In this document: positions 1 to 8,777 of the stretch, piece after piece
Position numbering within the stretch: position 1 is the first letter of the stretch
How the letters are laid out: every line of letters begins with the position of its first letter
Origin: Alloprevotella sp. Lung230
Lineage (GTDB): Bacteria > Bacteroidota > Bacteroidia > Bacteroidales > Bacteroidaceae
Direction: 5' to 3'
NCBI RefSeq assembly: GCF_014385435.1
Contig: NZ_JACSUD010000015.1
Span: 1 to 64,000, forward strand
Length of the DNA: 64,000 nucleotides
Program-made: the position numbers and the translations under genes
Notes under the pieces: generated by a model
What the model was told of the DNA's origin: nothing
Seen by the model: the letters and a program-made list of their open reading frames with translations, nothing else
Databases searched by the model: none

Positions 1-617
1 ACACTCTTTAACCGCTGACTTAACAGTCCGCCTACGCTCCCTTTAAACCCAATAAATCCGGATAACGCCTGGACCTTCCGTATTACCGCGGCTGCTGGCA
101 CGGAATTAGCCGGTCCTTATTCTTTCGGTACATTCTTCCCAGGGACACGTCCCCGTCGTTATTCCCGAACTAAAGCAGTTTACAACCCGGAGGGCCGTCA
201 TCCTGCACGCTACTTGGCTGGTTCAGACTTCCGTCCATTGACCAATATTCCTCACTGCTGCCTCCCGTAGGAGTTTGGACCGTGTCTCAGTTCCAATGTG
301 GGGGACCTTCCTCTCAGAACCCCTACTGATCGATGGCTAGGTGGGCCGTTACCCCGCCTACTACCTAATCAGACGCATCGCCATCACATACCAATAAATC
401 TTTGGTTTAGTCTCCATGCGGACTCTAAACAACATCAGGTATTAATCTTACTTTCGCAAGGCTATCCCTGAGTATGTGGTAGGTTCGATACGCGTTACGC
501 ACCCGTGCGCCGGTCGCCGGCACAGAAAGCAAGCTTTCTGCCCGCTGCCCCTCGACTTGCATGTGTTAAGCCTGTAGCTAGCGTTCATCCTGAGCCAGGA
601 TCAAACTCTTCATTGTA
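1..617 (-). rRNA. rrs: 16S ribosomal RNA, 5' portion (runs off the window)
   Basis: Read on the minus strand, this begins near 617 with the 5' signature around AGAGTTTGATCCTGGCTCAG (about 588-608) followed by GATGAACGCTAGC, the form typical of Bacteroidota. The universal stretches CTCCTACGGGAGGCAGCAG (about 257-275) and the 530 loop GTGCCAGCAGCCGCGGTAAT (near 82-101) are both present. About 617 nt of the gene is in the window; the rest lies beyond the left edge. The variable regions fit Prevotellaceae, but I cannot assign a genus by reading. The exact 5' end is approximate. Confidence 0.97.
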
Positions 618-880
618 AATATAATCATTTGTTTGTTTCTCTGTCGTTGCTCAGAACCTATCCTTATATGAGTAGAATTGAACGGTACAATTTCATTTCA
701 CCCGAAACCTCGATTGCTCATTGCATTCGTTGTTTCATTGTTGATTGTTCCTTGTACTTCTCTACAATCTGTTATGTAATTCTTTCAAAGAGCATATTGC
801 AATCTTTCCTTCCATCCCACCCACCTTGCGGCAGAGCGTATCGAAGTGAGCAAGATAGCCTTGCGTCCCGATTGCGAGTG

Positions 881-912
881 CAAAAGTACAACAAACTTCC
901 GTTACCTCCAAA
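881..912 (-). promoter_or_regulatory. rRNA operon promoter (Bacteroidota sigma-ABfr type)
   Basis: On the minus strand a TTTG (909-912) is followed after exactly 20 nt by TACTTTTG (881-888), matching the Bacteroides -33/-7 consensus. It points toward the 16S gene and predicts a leader of roughly 260 nt. Confidence 0.7.
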
Positions 913-1070
913 CAATCCCGCAGAAAAGTTTTCAAAAAAGTTACAACACCGCGATTTTGATGCTCCTATTTGACAGAAATCGCTCATAAGCCCGATTTTC
1001 CTCCCTTCACCCCTTCCTCCCGCTTTCTGTCTCCTTTTTTGTCCCGACGTACATCCAAGAGCCACAAAAC

Positions 1071-1197
1071 TGCATCTGAGATAAATCCAACTAACTCGGA
1101 GGTCGTTTTTTCTATCTCTGAGGTAGAAAAAATTATCTCTGAAGTAAATCGAACTATATCAGAGGTAGAGCAAATCATCTCGGAGATGGACAAAGCC
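1071..1197. repeat. 21-bp tandem repeat, six imperfect units
   Basis: Units of 21 bp resemble ATCTCTGAGGTAGAAAAAATT. Because 21 is divisible by three, both strands stay open and encode heptads: plus strand ISEVEKI/ISEVNRT/ISEVEQI, minus strand STSEIEK-like. The longest ORFs across it (plus 970-1371, minus 984-1193) have no recognisable gene context, so I annotate a repeat and not a gene. The same 21-bp period recurs at 10029-10090, 27789-27850 and 37130-37190. Confidence 0.8.
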
Positions 1198-1255
1198 TCC
1201 TCCCTCTTTCAACACCAAGCCCAAAAAGTAGCGCTCCCCTACTCTATCCACTTTT

Positions 1256-1522
1256 CTCTCGCACGCGTGCGCACATTACGCGCATACATACACTATAATC
1301 CCATGTTTTTTGCCTTCACTGCCTTCACTACCCACAGAAAAACACCTCGCAACGGCCTAATTTGCATTTAGGGCCTTGCTTTTCAACTCCATGTCTTCAC
1401 TCTTTCCCTTCACCTTTGCCTTCACCCCTATTCCCCTGATTTTCAACCCCTCTCCCCCAATGGTGAAGGAGTGAAGGCAATTTGCAAGCACTATATAGTG
1501 TATACGCGCGTGCGCGCGAGAG
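1256..1522. repeat. Palindromic core repeat, copy A
   Basis: This copy is bounded by inverted CG-alternating arms (CTCTCGCACGCGTGCGC at the left, GCGTGCGCGCGAGAG at the right). Inside lie CTTCACTGCCTTCAC on the left and GGTGAAGGAGTGAAGGC on the right, which can pair. Copies B, C and D share this organisation. Its orientation relative to the 21-bp array is opposite to that of the other copies. No coding capacity is recognisable. The surrounding gene-free stretch 618-1845 otherwise holds only the rRNA and ino1 promoters and the 21-bp array. Confidence 0.75.
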
Positions 1523-1719
1523 GGAATGAGAATAAAGAGAAAAGAGGAAAGAAACAAAAGAATTGTCTACCCCCACTTTCTGAGAAAGTGCCGACTCATA
1601 GAAGCGCTTCGATGGCCTAAATTCCCCTTTTTATCGCCAAAACCTCATAAACGACACGTCTTTGGTTGATATTACAGAAAAACGCAGAAAGAAAAACGTT
1701 TTTATCCGAAAAAGTTTTG

Positions 1720-1727
1720 TACCTTTG
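1720..1727 (+). promoter_or_regulatory. Putative promoter -7 box for ino1
   Basis: TACCTTTG matches the Bacteroidota -7 consensus TAnnTTTG and lies about 118 nt before the ino1 start. The -33 region is only T-rich (about 1699-1703), so support rests mostly on the -7 box. Confidence 0.5.
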
Positions 1728-1845
1728 CAAACAACATAGAGCGGAGGGCAATTTGCTGCGGCAGAAACTTCATCGTTTGAGTTCTCCCCTCGGTCTATGC
1801 TTTTGTCAATCATTCATCTCATCCTGAAAAAGCAACAAAAAAAAA

Positions 1846-3138
1846 ATGAAACCTGCAACAGGTAAACTCGGTGTGATGACCGTCGGACTCGGTGCGGTCA
1901 GTACTACATTCATCACAGGCGTGCTGATGGCTCGCAAGGGTTTGGCCAAACCCATCGGCGCCCTCACCCAGTATGACAAAATCCGTGTGGGACATGGTGT
2001 AGAAAAGAAATACCTCCCGATGGGTGAAATCATCTCGCTCGCTCAGCTCAACGACATCGTGTTTGGCGCTTGGGACGTCTATCCCGCCAACGCCTTTGAG
2101 AGCGCGGTAGAAGCCGAGGTGCTTCGTGCGAAGGACATTTTGCCTGTGGAGGACGAACTGAAAGCCATCCGCCCCATTCCCGCTGCTTTCGACCACAACT
2201 ATGCCAAGCGCTTGGACGGCAACAACGTGAAAGACTGCGCCACCCGCTGGGAAATGGTGGAAGCTCTGCGCGAAGACATCCGCCGCTTCAAGAGCGAGAA
2301 CGGTGTGGACCGCATCGTGGTGCTGTGGGCGGCTTCGACCGAAGTGTACGTGCCCGTCGATAAAGCAGTGCACTATCATCTGGCCGATTTGGAAGCTGCG
2401 ATGAAAGCCGACGACCGCGAACGCATCGCCCCCTCGATGTGCTACGCCTATGCAGCGCTGAGCGAAGGTTGCCCCTTCGTGATGGGTGCCCCCAACACCA
2501 CCATCGACATACCCGCCATGTGGGAACTGGCAGAAAAGACCAAGATGCCCATTGCCGGCAAGGACTTCAAAACCGGACAAACCTTGGTGAAGAGCGGTTT
2601 CTCCCCCATCATCGGTACGCGCTGTCTGGGCCTAAACGGATGGTTCTCGACCAACATTTTGGGCAACCGCGATGGCCTCGTGCTCGACGAGCCTGCCAAT
2701 TTCCACACCAAGGAAGTGTCGAAACTCTCAACGCTCGAAAGCATCCTGCGGGCAGAGGATCAGCCTGACCTCTACACCAACTACTACCACAAGGTGCGCA
2801 TCAACTACTATCCTCCGCGTGGTGACGACAAAGAGGGTTGGGACAACATCGACATCTTCGGATGGATGGGCTACCCGATGCAGGTGAAGATCAATTTCCT
2901 CTGCCGCGACTCCATCCTCGCTGCTCCCCTCTGCCTCGACCTCGTGTTGCTCATCGATGCCGCTGCCCGTGATGGTCGCTACGGCACGCAACGCTTCCTG
3001 AGCTTCTACCTCAAAGCCCCCCAACATGACTATACGCAGGGAGAGGTACCTATCAACCATCTCTATCAGCAATACACCCATCTCAAGAACGCCATTCGCG
3101 AAATGGGAGGTTACGAAGCTGATGAAGAGATAGATTGA
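1846..3138 (+). CDS. ino1: Inositol-3-phosphate synthase
   Basis: 430 residues. The enzyme converts glucose 6-phosphate to 1L-myo-inositol 3-phosphate using NAD+ as a bound redox cofactor in the cytosol, and in Bacteroidota this feeds inositol phospholipid and inositol-sphingolipid synthesis. The N-terminus carries a Rossmann glycine motif (TVGLGAVSTTFITGV, residues about 12-26), and the family signature NILGNRDG lies at about 269-276, followed by an FHTKEVSK segment. Length fits the prokaryotic/eukaryote-like MIPS family. The ATG follows an A-rich stretch, as is usual where Shine-Dalgarno sites are not used. The stop TGA is directly abutted by a MITE (3139). No phosphatidylinositol-type synthase is adjacent, so the downstream pathway must be encoded elsewhere. 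Confidence 0.93.
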   Translation: MKPATGKLGVMTVGLGAVSTTFITGVLMARKGLAKPIGALTQYDKIRVGHGVEKKYLPMGEIISLAQLNDIVFGAWDVYPANAFESAVEAEVLRAKDILPVEDELKAIRPIPAAFDHNYAKRLDGNNVKDCATRWEMVEALREDIRRFKSENGVDRIVVLWAASTEVYVPVDKAVHYHLADLEAAMKADDRERIAPSMCYAYAALSEGCPFVMGAPNTTIDIPAMWELAEKTKMPIAGKDFKTGQTLVKSGFSPIIGTRCLGLNGWFSTNILGNRDGLVLDEPANFHTKEVSKLSTLESILRAEDQPDLYTNYYHKVRINYYPPRGDDKEGWDNIDIFGWMGYPMQVKINFLCRDSILAAPLCLDLVLLIDAAARDGRYGTQRFLSFYLKAPQHDYTQGEVPINHLYQQYTHLKNAIREMGGYEADEEID

Positions 3139-3332
3139 TAAGTAGGTGTTCAAAATTAATTGATAGTATATTTGTTTGATTTTTTCGCCAAGTCGTCTTT
3201 GTGAAGAAGGAGTGTAGCTCGCTACACGAGGGATGATCAAAGGCAAGACGGCAAAAAGGTAACAAAGAGGGTATCAAAGTAGAAAACTTACTACGACTAA
3301 GATAACTACGATTAATTCTGAACACCGACTTA
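3139..3332. mobile_element. MITE-like element, full-length copy M1
   Basis: The terminal inverted repeats TAAGTAGGTGTTCAAAATTAAT and GATTAATTCTGAACACCGACTTA bound 194 bp. An internal hairpin GTGTAGCTCGCTACAC is flanked by CTTTGTGAAG and GATCAAAGG, which extend the pairing. There is no transposase ORF. It starts at the base immediately after the ino1 stop codon. Downstream of it, 3333-3541 shows nothing recognisable. Confidence 0.8.
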
Positions 3333-3541
3333 CGACCCAAACTCCACTTTTCCACCGGCTCCACGCGCCTTTCGGAATGCGTGAAGCCGGGTTTGGAAAT
3401 CTCTTTCTACACTTTTTTTCATCCTTACGGGAAGAAATTTTAGCGGGTTTTATCGGTGTAACTCCACTGAAAATGAGCGTCCTAACGATTTTTATGGGCG
3501 ATTTCGATACTTACTATCGAATCAAACCATAAGAAAGACTG

Positions 3542-3570
3542 TTGTTCGGCAGGAAATGTACGTACCTTTG
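3542..3570 (+). promoter_or_regulatory. Promoter upstream of the small membrane protein gene
   Basis: TTG (3542-3544), 18 nt, then TACCTTTG (3563-3570), close to the Bacteroidota -33/-7 consensus. It lies about 70 nt before the ATG at 3642. Confidence 0.6.
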
Positions 3571-3641
3571 CACTGTCAAAACGAGGAAGCCCTCTCCGAC
3601 GGACATCAACAACAGTACAAATCCTAAAATTCACAACCATC

Positions 3642-3848
3642 ATGACACTCCTTGCAGCCCTCCAAGTTCACACCAATCCCTACGCCCCCTTCATCATTGC
3701 CGCTTTCATCATCGTGACCGCTGCTCTCTATTGTGTGCCCACTCTCTATCGTCTCGTGACCCACAGCCGCCACAACATCTTGGAGAGCCAAGACGACCTC
3801 TACACCTGCCACGATGAAGCCTTTCTCCACCACGGCGTAAAGGCATAA
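3642..3848 (+). CDS. Small single-pass membrane protein, unknown function
   Basis: 68 residues. One hydrophobic helix (residues about 15-38, FIIAAFIIVTAALYCVPTLY) is followed by a short polar, His/Asp-rich tail. It has its own promoter, and an ATG follows ATTCACAACCATC. I do not recognise the family. The stop codon TAA (3846-3848) is the first three bases of MITE copy M2, so the original C-terminus may have been changed by insertion. A real gene is supported by the promoter and the membrane helix but not by homology. Confidence 0.55.
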   Translation: MTLLAALQVHTNPYAPFIIAAFIIVTAALYCVPTLYRLVTHSRHNILESQDDLYTCHDEAFLHHGVKA

Positions 3849-3928
3849 GTAGGCGTTCATAGTTATCTTAGTTGTAGGTGGCTCTCGACTTTGATGCTAT
3901 CTTTGTATTCATTCTGAACACCTACTTA
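3846..3928. mobile_element. MITE-like element, internally deleted copy M2
   Basis: 83 bp, with ends TAAGTAGGCGTTCA and TTCTGAACACCTACTTA. The interior matches one end of M1 in inverted orientation (TAGTTATCTTAGTTGTAG, then ACTTTGATGCTATCTTTG), so it is a deletion derivative lacking the GTGTAG hairpin. It supplies the stop codon of the preceding gene and contains a TATCTTTG -7-like box at 3898-3905 facing the thrE-like genes. Confidence 0.75.
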
Positions 3929-4007
3929 AGCCGTGCGAAGGGACACCCGAAAGCGCTCGGACCGAATGCGGCCAAAATCTTCCCTATCAACGACGCTCAA
4001 TCTCCTG

Positions 4008-4808
4008 ATGCCCACCTCCACACGCTCTCCACAGGAAGAAACTCATCAACGGCTCAAAGTACTTGCCAAGTTTTTCAGCGACTATGCTGGTGCCCTGCTC
4101 AGCAGCGCCGCTTCGACCATGCGCATTGAGCGCAACCTCAAACAGATGGCCGAATCTTGGCAAGTGAAAGCCCAGTTTACTATCCTCCCGACCAACGTCA
4201 TCCTCAACCTTTGGGACTTGTCGGGCGAACACTCTTATACCTGCATCTCCCCAATCGGTCATGCGGGTATCAATTTTGATACCATCACTCGTCTGAGCCG
4301 CCTCAGCGACGAGGTGCTCACGCAAAACCTCGACCTGGAAGAGGCGCGCCGCTGTTTCCTCGAAGTGCAACAAATCCCTCGTCTCGATGGGCGATGGGTG
4401 CTCCTGCTGGCCAGCTTGGCCAACGCCTCTTTCTGCCGCTTGTTTGGCGGTGACTGGGCCGCCATATTCATTGTATTTGTGGCCACGCTGTTCGGATTTT
4501 ACCTCAAACAGCGGCTCACCAAATGGAAGGTAGACTACCGCGCCGTCACCATCTTTTCTGGACTGACAGCGGCCGTCATCTCCTGCGCCGGCTTCGTGTT
4601 CCACTTGAGCGGCACGCCCGATATCGCTTTGACCACCAGCGTGCTCTATTTGGTGCCGGGTGTCCCCTTCTGCAACGCCGTGAGCGACCTCATCTATGGG
4701 CACTACGTCTGCGCTATGAGTCGATTTTTTCACGCCATGATGATTGTGGTCAGTCTCTCCATCGGCCTTTGTTTGGGACTGATGCTCATCAATATCTCGA
4801 TGTTGTAA
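4008..4808 (+). CDS. Threonine/serine exporter ThrE-type, N-terminal-domain subunit
   Basis: 266 residues from the ATG at 4008. The open frame continues upstream to 3933, but those residues are basic, low in complexity and abut the MITE, so the internal ATG is preferred. The N-terminal ~110 residues are soluble (LAKFFSDYAGALLSSAASTM, then ERNLKQMAESW), as in the DUF1212 domain. From about residue 120 several hydrophobic helices follow (AAIFIVFVATLFGFYL; YLVPGVPFCNAVSDLI). The PG-V-P-x-x-N-A motif near the C-terminus is typical of ThrE-like permeases, which export threonine/serine. Its partner, the DUF3815-type subunit, follows at 4886. The split into two genes is the usual Bacteroidota arrangement. 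The substrate is inferred. Confidence 0.8.
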   Translation: MPTSTRSPQEETHQRLKVLAKFFSDYAGALLSSAASTMRIERNLKQMAESWQVKAQFTILPTNVILNLWDLSGEHSYTCISPIGHAGINFDTITRLSRLSDEVLTQNLDLEEARRCFLEVQQIPRLDGRWVLLLASLANASFCRLFGGDWAAIFIVFVATLFGFYLKQRLTKWKVDYRAVTIFSGLTAAVISCAGFVFHLSGTPDIALTTSVLYLVPGVPFCNAVSDLIYGHYVCAMSRFFHAMMIVVSLSIGLCLGLMLINISML

Positions 4809-4885
4809 CGTTGTCTCCCTTTGCCGACCATCGATCTCGTCCTCAGCGCCTTCTTTCGTCCCATTTCTTTACGCCCAACTCCTCT

Positions 4886-5413
4886 ATGGATTTCACTCTA
4901 CAACTCCTCAATGATGGTTTCTTTGCCGCCATCGCTGCTGTGGGCTTTGCCAGCATCAGCAATCCCAACCGCGGCACTTTCCTCGCCTGCGCACTCTTGG
5001 CAGCCATCGGGCACATGACCCGCTTTGTTCTGCTGGGCTATGGTGTCCACCTCACCCTTGCCTCCTTTGCCGGCGGCATCGCCATCGGTGTGCTCTCTAT
5101 CCCTGCGGCCGTATGGGTCAAGTCGCCCGCCGAAGGGCTTTCCTTCCCCGCCCTGCTCCCCATGGTGCCGGGTAAGTTTGCCTACGGCACCATCCAAGCG
5201 TTGCTCGAATGTCTGCGCCATAGCGGTGAGGACGACTTCATGCACTATTTCTACCTGCTCAACTACAACTGGCTCACCTGCTTGCTCACCATCGTGATGA
5301 TGGTCATCGGGGTAACCATACCGCTCTTTACCTTCCGCAACCATGGGATGGACATGCTCCGCAAAGCCCGCCGGCAGCTCCATCGCGCCCATATTCTCAA
5401 AGCCACAAGATAG
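4886..5413 (+). CDS. Threonine/serine exporter ThrE-type, C-terminal-domain subunit
   Basis: 175 residues, almost entirely membrane-embedded with about five hydrophobic segments. The motif SFPALLPMVPGKFAYGT (about residues 90-106) matches the DUF3815/ThrE_2 half of the exporter, where PG-K/x-x-Y is characteristic. The ATG at 4886 begins MDFTLQLLNDG; the longer open frame upstream reads through non-hydrophobic Arg-rich sequence and is rejected. It lies 77 bp after its partner and 12 bp before the LysR gene, suggesting one transcript. Confidence 0.8.
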   Translation: MDFTLQLLNDGFFAAIAAVGFASISNPNRGTFLACALLAAIGHMTRFVLLGYGVHLTLASFAGGIAIGVLSIPAAVWVKSPAEGLSFPALLPMVPGKFAYGTIQALLECLRHSGEDDFMHYFYLLNYNWLTCLLTIVMMVIGVTIPLFTFRNHGMDMLRKARRQLHRAHILKATR

Positions 5414-5425
5414 TTCGCACACCTT

Positions 5426-6331
5426 ATGGAACTCCGACAACTGCGTTATTTTATCAAAGTGGCTGAATGCCAAAGTTTTTCCGAGGCTTCGCGACAACTG
5501 CACGTGACTCAAAGCACCCTCTCTCAACAAACCAAACAATTGGAAGACGAGATTGGTGCACAGCTGTTTGTGCGCGACTCTCACCACGTGGGGCTGACCG
5601 ATGTGGGGGAGGCGTTCCTGCCCTCAGCCCTCCGTGCCGTGAACGAGGCTGATGCTTGCTTGGATAGTATTGCCGAAGTGACGCACTGCGTACGCGGAAC
5701 GGTGAACATCGGCGCGACCTATACGTTCAGCCCCATCCTCAAAGAGGCTATTCTCCTCTTTATGAAGGAACATCCCAACGTGCGTCTCAACGTGGTGAGC
5801 CACGCCATGAGCGAACTGATGCAGATGCTCATGCGACGCGAGGTGGACTTGGTGCTTTCCTACAAACCGACACAAAACTACGAGCGCATCGAGTCGCACT
5901 ACCTCTTTGAGAATGCCCTCTGCGTGGTGGTGAGCGACACGCATCCACTGGCCGAAAGCGCCTCCATCACGCTCGACGAGCTGCAACACCAGCGACTCGC
6001 CCTTCCGGCACAAGGATTGCAGGCACGCAACAAGTTTGACGCGCTGCTTCAAAACCGCAACCTCGACTTCAACATCTGTCTTGAAATCAACGATGTCAAC
6101 GAACTGGTGCACTTGGTGCGCGACAGCCGGCTTGTCACCGTCCTCTCCACCGCCACCATCTCTCAAGCACGCGGTGTAGTGGCCGTCCCTCTGGCGAGTG
6201 TCGACAGCAGTATGGAGGGCTCGTATCACTTTCTGAAAGGAGCTTACAAGAAAGTCGCGGTGCGAGAGTTTCTCCGCATCCTCTGCGAAAGCAAAAGTTA
6301 TGGTATGGCACAGATGGAAGTGGTGCACTAA
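5426..6331 (+). CDS. LysR-family transcriptional regulator (CynR-like)
   Basis: 301 residues. A winged helix-turn-helix at residues 1-62 begins MELRQLRYFIKVAECQSFS and includes QSTLSQQTKQLEDEIGAQLF. A type 2 periplasmic-binding-like effector domain occupies about 90-295. It begins 12 bp after the ThrE-like genes on the same strand and so is probably cotranscribed, an arrangement compatible with control of that exporter by its substrate. A strong terminator follows at 6463. The effector cannot be read from sequence. Confidence 0.85.
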   Translation: MELRQLRYFIKVAECQSFSEASRQLHVTQSTLSQQTKQLEDEIGAQLFVRDSHHVGLTDVGEAFLPSALRAVNEADACLDSIAEVTHCVRGTVNIGATYTFSPILKEAILLFMKEHPNVRLNVVSHAMSELMQMLMRREVDLVLSYKPTQNYERIESHYLFENALCVVVSDTHPLAESASITLDELQHQRLALPAQGLQARNKFDALLQNRNLDFNICLEINDVNELVHLVRDSRLVTVLSTATISQARGVVAVPLASVDSSMEGSYHFLKGAYKKVAVREFLRILCESKSYGMAQMEVVH

Positions 6332-6462
6332 CGCCCTCGCTCGTCGCTGCCACGCCCTTTCCTCCCAATGCTGCCTCCCACTCGGTCGCATCTTCTCACG
6401 AAGACTACTCAACTTTCCCGCGCCCCCCTATCGTTCTCTTCAGAATGCCCCAAAAACATCGA

Positions 6463-6494
6463 GGCCGAACTTCCACGCAGAAGTTCGGCCTTTT
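6463..6494 (+). terminator. Rho-independent terminator after the exporter/LysR operon
   Basis: Stem GGCCGAACTTC / GAAGTTCGGCC with a short loop, followed by TTTTC. Confidence 0.85.
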
Positions 6495-6512
6495 CTTTGA
6501 GGAAAAAGAAAA

Positions 6513-6547
6513 CGGAGGAAGCACCACCATAAATAGTGCTTCCTCCG
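6513..6547 (-). terminator. Terminator of htpG
   Basis: Stem CGGAGGAAGCAC / GTGCTTCCTCCG. On the minus strand it is followed by TTTTCTTTTTC, and it lies 25 bp beyond the htpG stop. Confidence 0.8.
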
Positions 6548-6572
6548 AGGTGGAAGGATGAGTAGAAGAAAG

Positions 6573-8630
6573 TTAGATAAGTTCTACCGAACGCTTGACA
6601 AAGGCGTTGAGCGCTTCGCCACGAAGGAGACCATTTTGCAAGAGCGCAAGGTCGATGAGTTGCGGCACGAGTTTGTTGGTGCGAGCATAGTCGGCCAGCG
6701 CCTCTTCGCGGAGTTTTTCTTGTACGGCAATGTCGTCGTTCACCTGTTTGCGGTCGGCCTTTTCAGCCTCGGTGAGGTCTTCAGACTTGGTGTTCTGCTG
6801 TGCCGTTTCGATGGCTTGTCGGCGTGCGTTGAGTCCGCGGAGTTCGGCATCGATGGGCGCCAGACGATCGGCAAGAGAAGTGTTGAGCTCGTCGTTCACC
6901 TGCTTCACCAGTCGGTGGTCGGTGTTGAGCACGAGACTATACATATCGGGCATCTCACCATAGAAAGCCATACCCTGTTGCAACTGCGCCATTTCCTTCA
7001 TGCGGCGCATATATTCGCTTTGGGTGATGACCACCGGTTGTGCCTCTTCGCCCATGGCTGTGGCATCGACTTGGAAGTCCACCTTTTCCACTTTGGGGAG
7101 CATTGTCTTGAACACGGTGCTGAGATTGGCGCGTACTTGCTCGTCGGCTTCGCTCACGGTCTTGTCGTCCTTTTGAATGAGGCGTTCCACCGTGTCACTA
7201 TCCACGCGGACAAAGCGTGTCTTTTCCCACTTGCGTTCCAGTTCGCTCACAAGCGGTGCATCCAGTTGGCCGTCTAGCAAGAGGACGTTGTAGCCCTTGG
7301 CAGTCGCTGCCTCCACGTGGGCAAACTGTGCCTCACGGTCGTTGGTGTAGAGGCAGATAAGGTTGCCGTCTTTGTCGGTCTGCGCTTCTTTCGTGGCTTC
7401 ACGATATTCGTCGTAGGTGTAGTACTTGCCTTCGATGTCTTTGAGCAAGGCAAAGTTTTTGGCCTTGTCGTAGAAGTCCTGCTCCGAGAGGATACCATAG
7501 TGGATGAAGAGTTTGAGGTCGTCCCACTTTTGTTCAAACTGCTCGCGGTCGTTTTTGAAGATGCCGTTGAGGCGATCGGCCACTTTCTTGGTGATGTACT
7601 GCGAAATCTTCTTCACATTGCGGTCGCTCTGCAAGTAGGAACGGCTCACATTGAGGGGTATGTCGGGACTGTCGATGACACCATGGAGGAGGGTGAGGAA
7701 GTCGGGAACGATGTTCTCAACAGAGTCGGTGACGAACACCTGGTTGCAATAGAGTTGAATCTTGTTGCGATGCACCTCGATGTTGTTCTTAATCTTGGGG
7801 AAGTAGAGCACGCCCGTGAGGTTGAAGGGATAGTCCACGTTGAGGTGAATCCAGAAGAGGGGTTCATCCTGCATGGGATAGAGGTCGCGGTAGAACTTCT
7901 GGTAGTCCTCATCGGTGAGGGTCGAAGGCGTCTTTGTCCACAAAGGAGTGGTATCGTTGATTTGGTTCGGCTCTTCTGTGTCTACCTGCGTGCCGTCTTT
8001 CCATTCCGTTTTCTTGCCAAACACCACGGGGATGGGGAGGAAGCGGCAATATTTGCTCAAGAGGCCCTCGATGCGCCCCTTTTCGAGAAATTCCTTGTTG
8101 TCGTCGTCAATGTGGAGGACGATGTCCGTGCCGCGGTCGCTGCGCTCGGCATCTTCGATGGTAAACTCGGGCGTTCCATCGCAACTCCACTTCACGGCCT
8201 GTGCGCCCTCGCGGTGACTACGCGTGATGATGTCTACACGGCTTGAAACCATGAAGGTAGAGTAAAACCCTAAACCAAAATGTCCGATAATGGTGGCCGC
8301 ATCGTCCTTGTACTTCTCAAGAAAGTCCGTTGCGCCGGAAAAGGCGATTTGGTTGATGTAACGATCTATTTCTTCAGCGGTCATACCGATACCACGGTCG
8401 CTCACAGTGAGCGTGCCGGCATCGGCATCAATCTTCACTTCTACGTTCAGTTCGCCCAATTCGCCCTTAAACTCACCCTTTGCAGCAAGCGTTTTGAGTT
8501 TTTGGGTGGCATCGACCGCATTGGCCACGATTTCACGGAGGAAGATTTCGTGGTCACTATACAAGAATTTCTTGATGACAGGGAAGATGTTTTCGGTCGT
8601 GATGCCGATATTTCCTTTTTGTGTTGCCAT
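6573..8630 (-). CDS. htpG: Molecular chaperone HtpG (Hsp90)
   Basis: 685 residues from the start MATQKGNIGITTEN. The upstream in-frame extension to 8789 is non-conserved and rejected. It is an ATP-dependent cytosolic chaperone dimer. The N-terminal Bergerat ATP fold shows NAVDATQ (about 38-44), DRGIGM (about 85-90) and GHFGLGFYS (about 125-133). The middle domain contains NVSRSYLQSD, followed by the C-terminal dimerisation region. Length is slightly longer than E. coli HtpG because of a charged C-terminal segment rich in Gln/Glu, common in Bacteroidota. It is transcribed divergently from the methyltransferase gene. I saw no clear promoter in the 230-bp divergent space on this strand. Confidence 0.96.
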   Translation of the reverse strand: MATQKGNIGITTENIFPVIKKFLYSDHEIFLREIVANAVDATQKLKTLAAKGEFKGELGELNVEVKIDADAGTLTVSDRGIGMTAEEIDRYINQIAFSGATDFLEKYKDDAATIIGHFGLGFYSTFMVSSRVDIITRSHREGAQAVKWSCDGTPEFTIEDAERSDRGTDIVLHIDDDNKEFLEKGRIEGLLSKYCRFLPIPVVFGKKTEWKDGTQVDTEEPNQINDTTPLWTKTPSTLTDEDYQKFYRDLYPMQDEPLFWIHLNVDYPFNLTGVLYFPKIKNNIEVHRNKIQLYCNQVFVTDSVENIVPDFLTLLHGVIDSPDIPLNVSRSYLQSDRNVKKISQYITKKVADRLNGIFKNDREQFEQKWDDLKLFIHYGILSEQDFYDKAKNFALLKDIEGKYYTYDEYREATKEAQTDKDGNLICLYTNDREAQFAHVEAATAKGYNVLLLDGQLDAPLVSELERKWEKTRFVRVDSDTVERLIQKDDKTVSEADEQVRANLSTVFKTMLPKVEKVDFQVDATAMGEEAQPVVITQSEYMRRMKEMAQLQQGMAFYGEMPDMYSLVLNTDHRLVKQVNDELNTSLADRLAPIDAELRGLNARRQAIETAQQNTKSEDLTEAEKADRKQVNDDIAVQEKLREEALADYARTNKLVPQLIDLALLQNGLLRGEALNAFVKRSVELI

Positions 8631-8777
8631 GTTGTAGATGGATTTATGTTTGTGATAATGATTTGCTGTGATTCCTTTCTGCAACATTTGTGCCAACAAA
8701 CATTTTGGCAGATGCCACTGCCGCAAAAGAGGGAGGCAGAGAGCAGCCACCTTGGCAGAAATACCCCTATTTGGGTA

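Noticed and set aside
970-1371. 133-residue ORF over the 21-bp array and copy A as a protein gene
   Set aside because: Reading frame openness follows from the 21-bp period; both strands are open, there is no promoter or conserved context, and the frame runs on through the palindromic core.
1846-2580. Long minus-strand ORF (1819-2580) opposite ino1
   Set aside because: It is the antisense shadow of a clearly conserved inositol-phosphate synthase.
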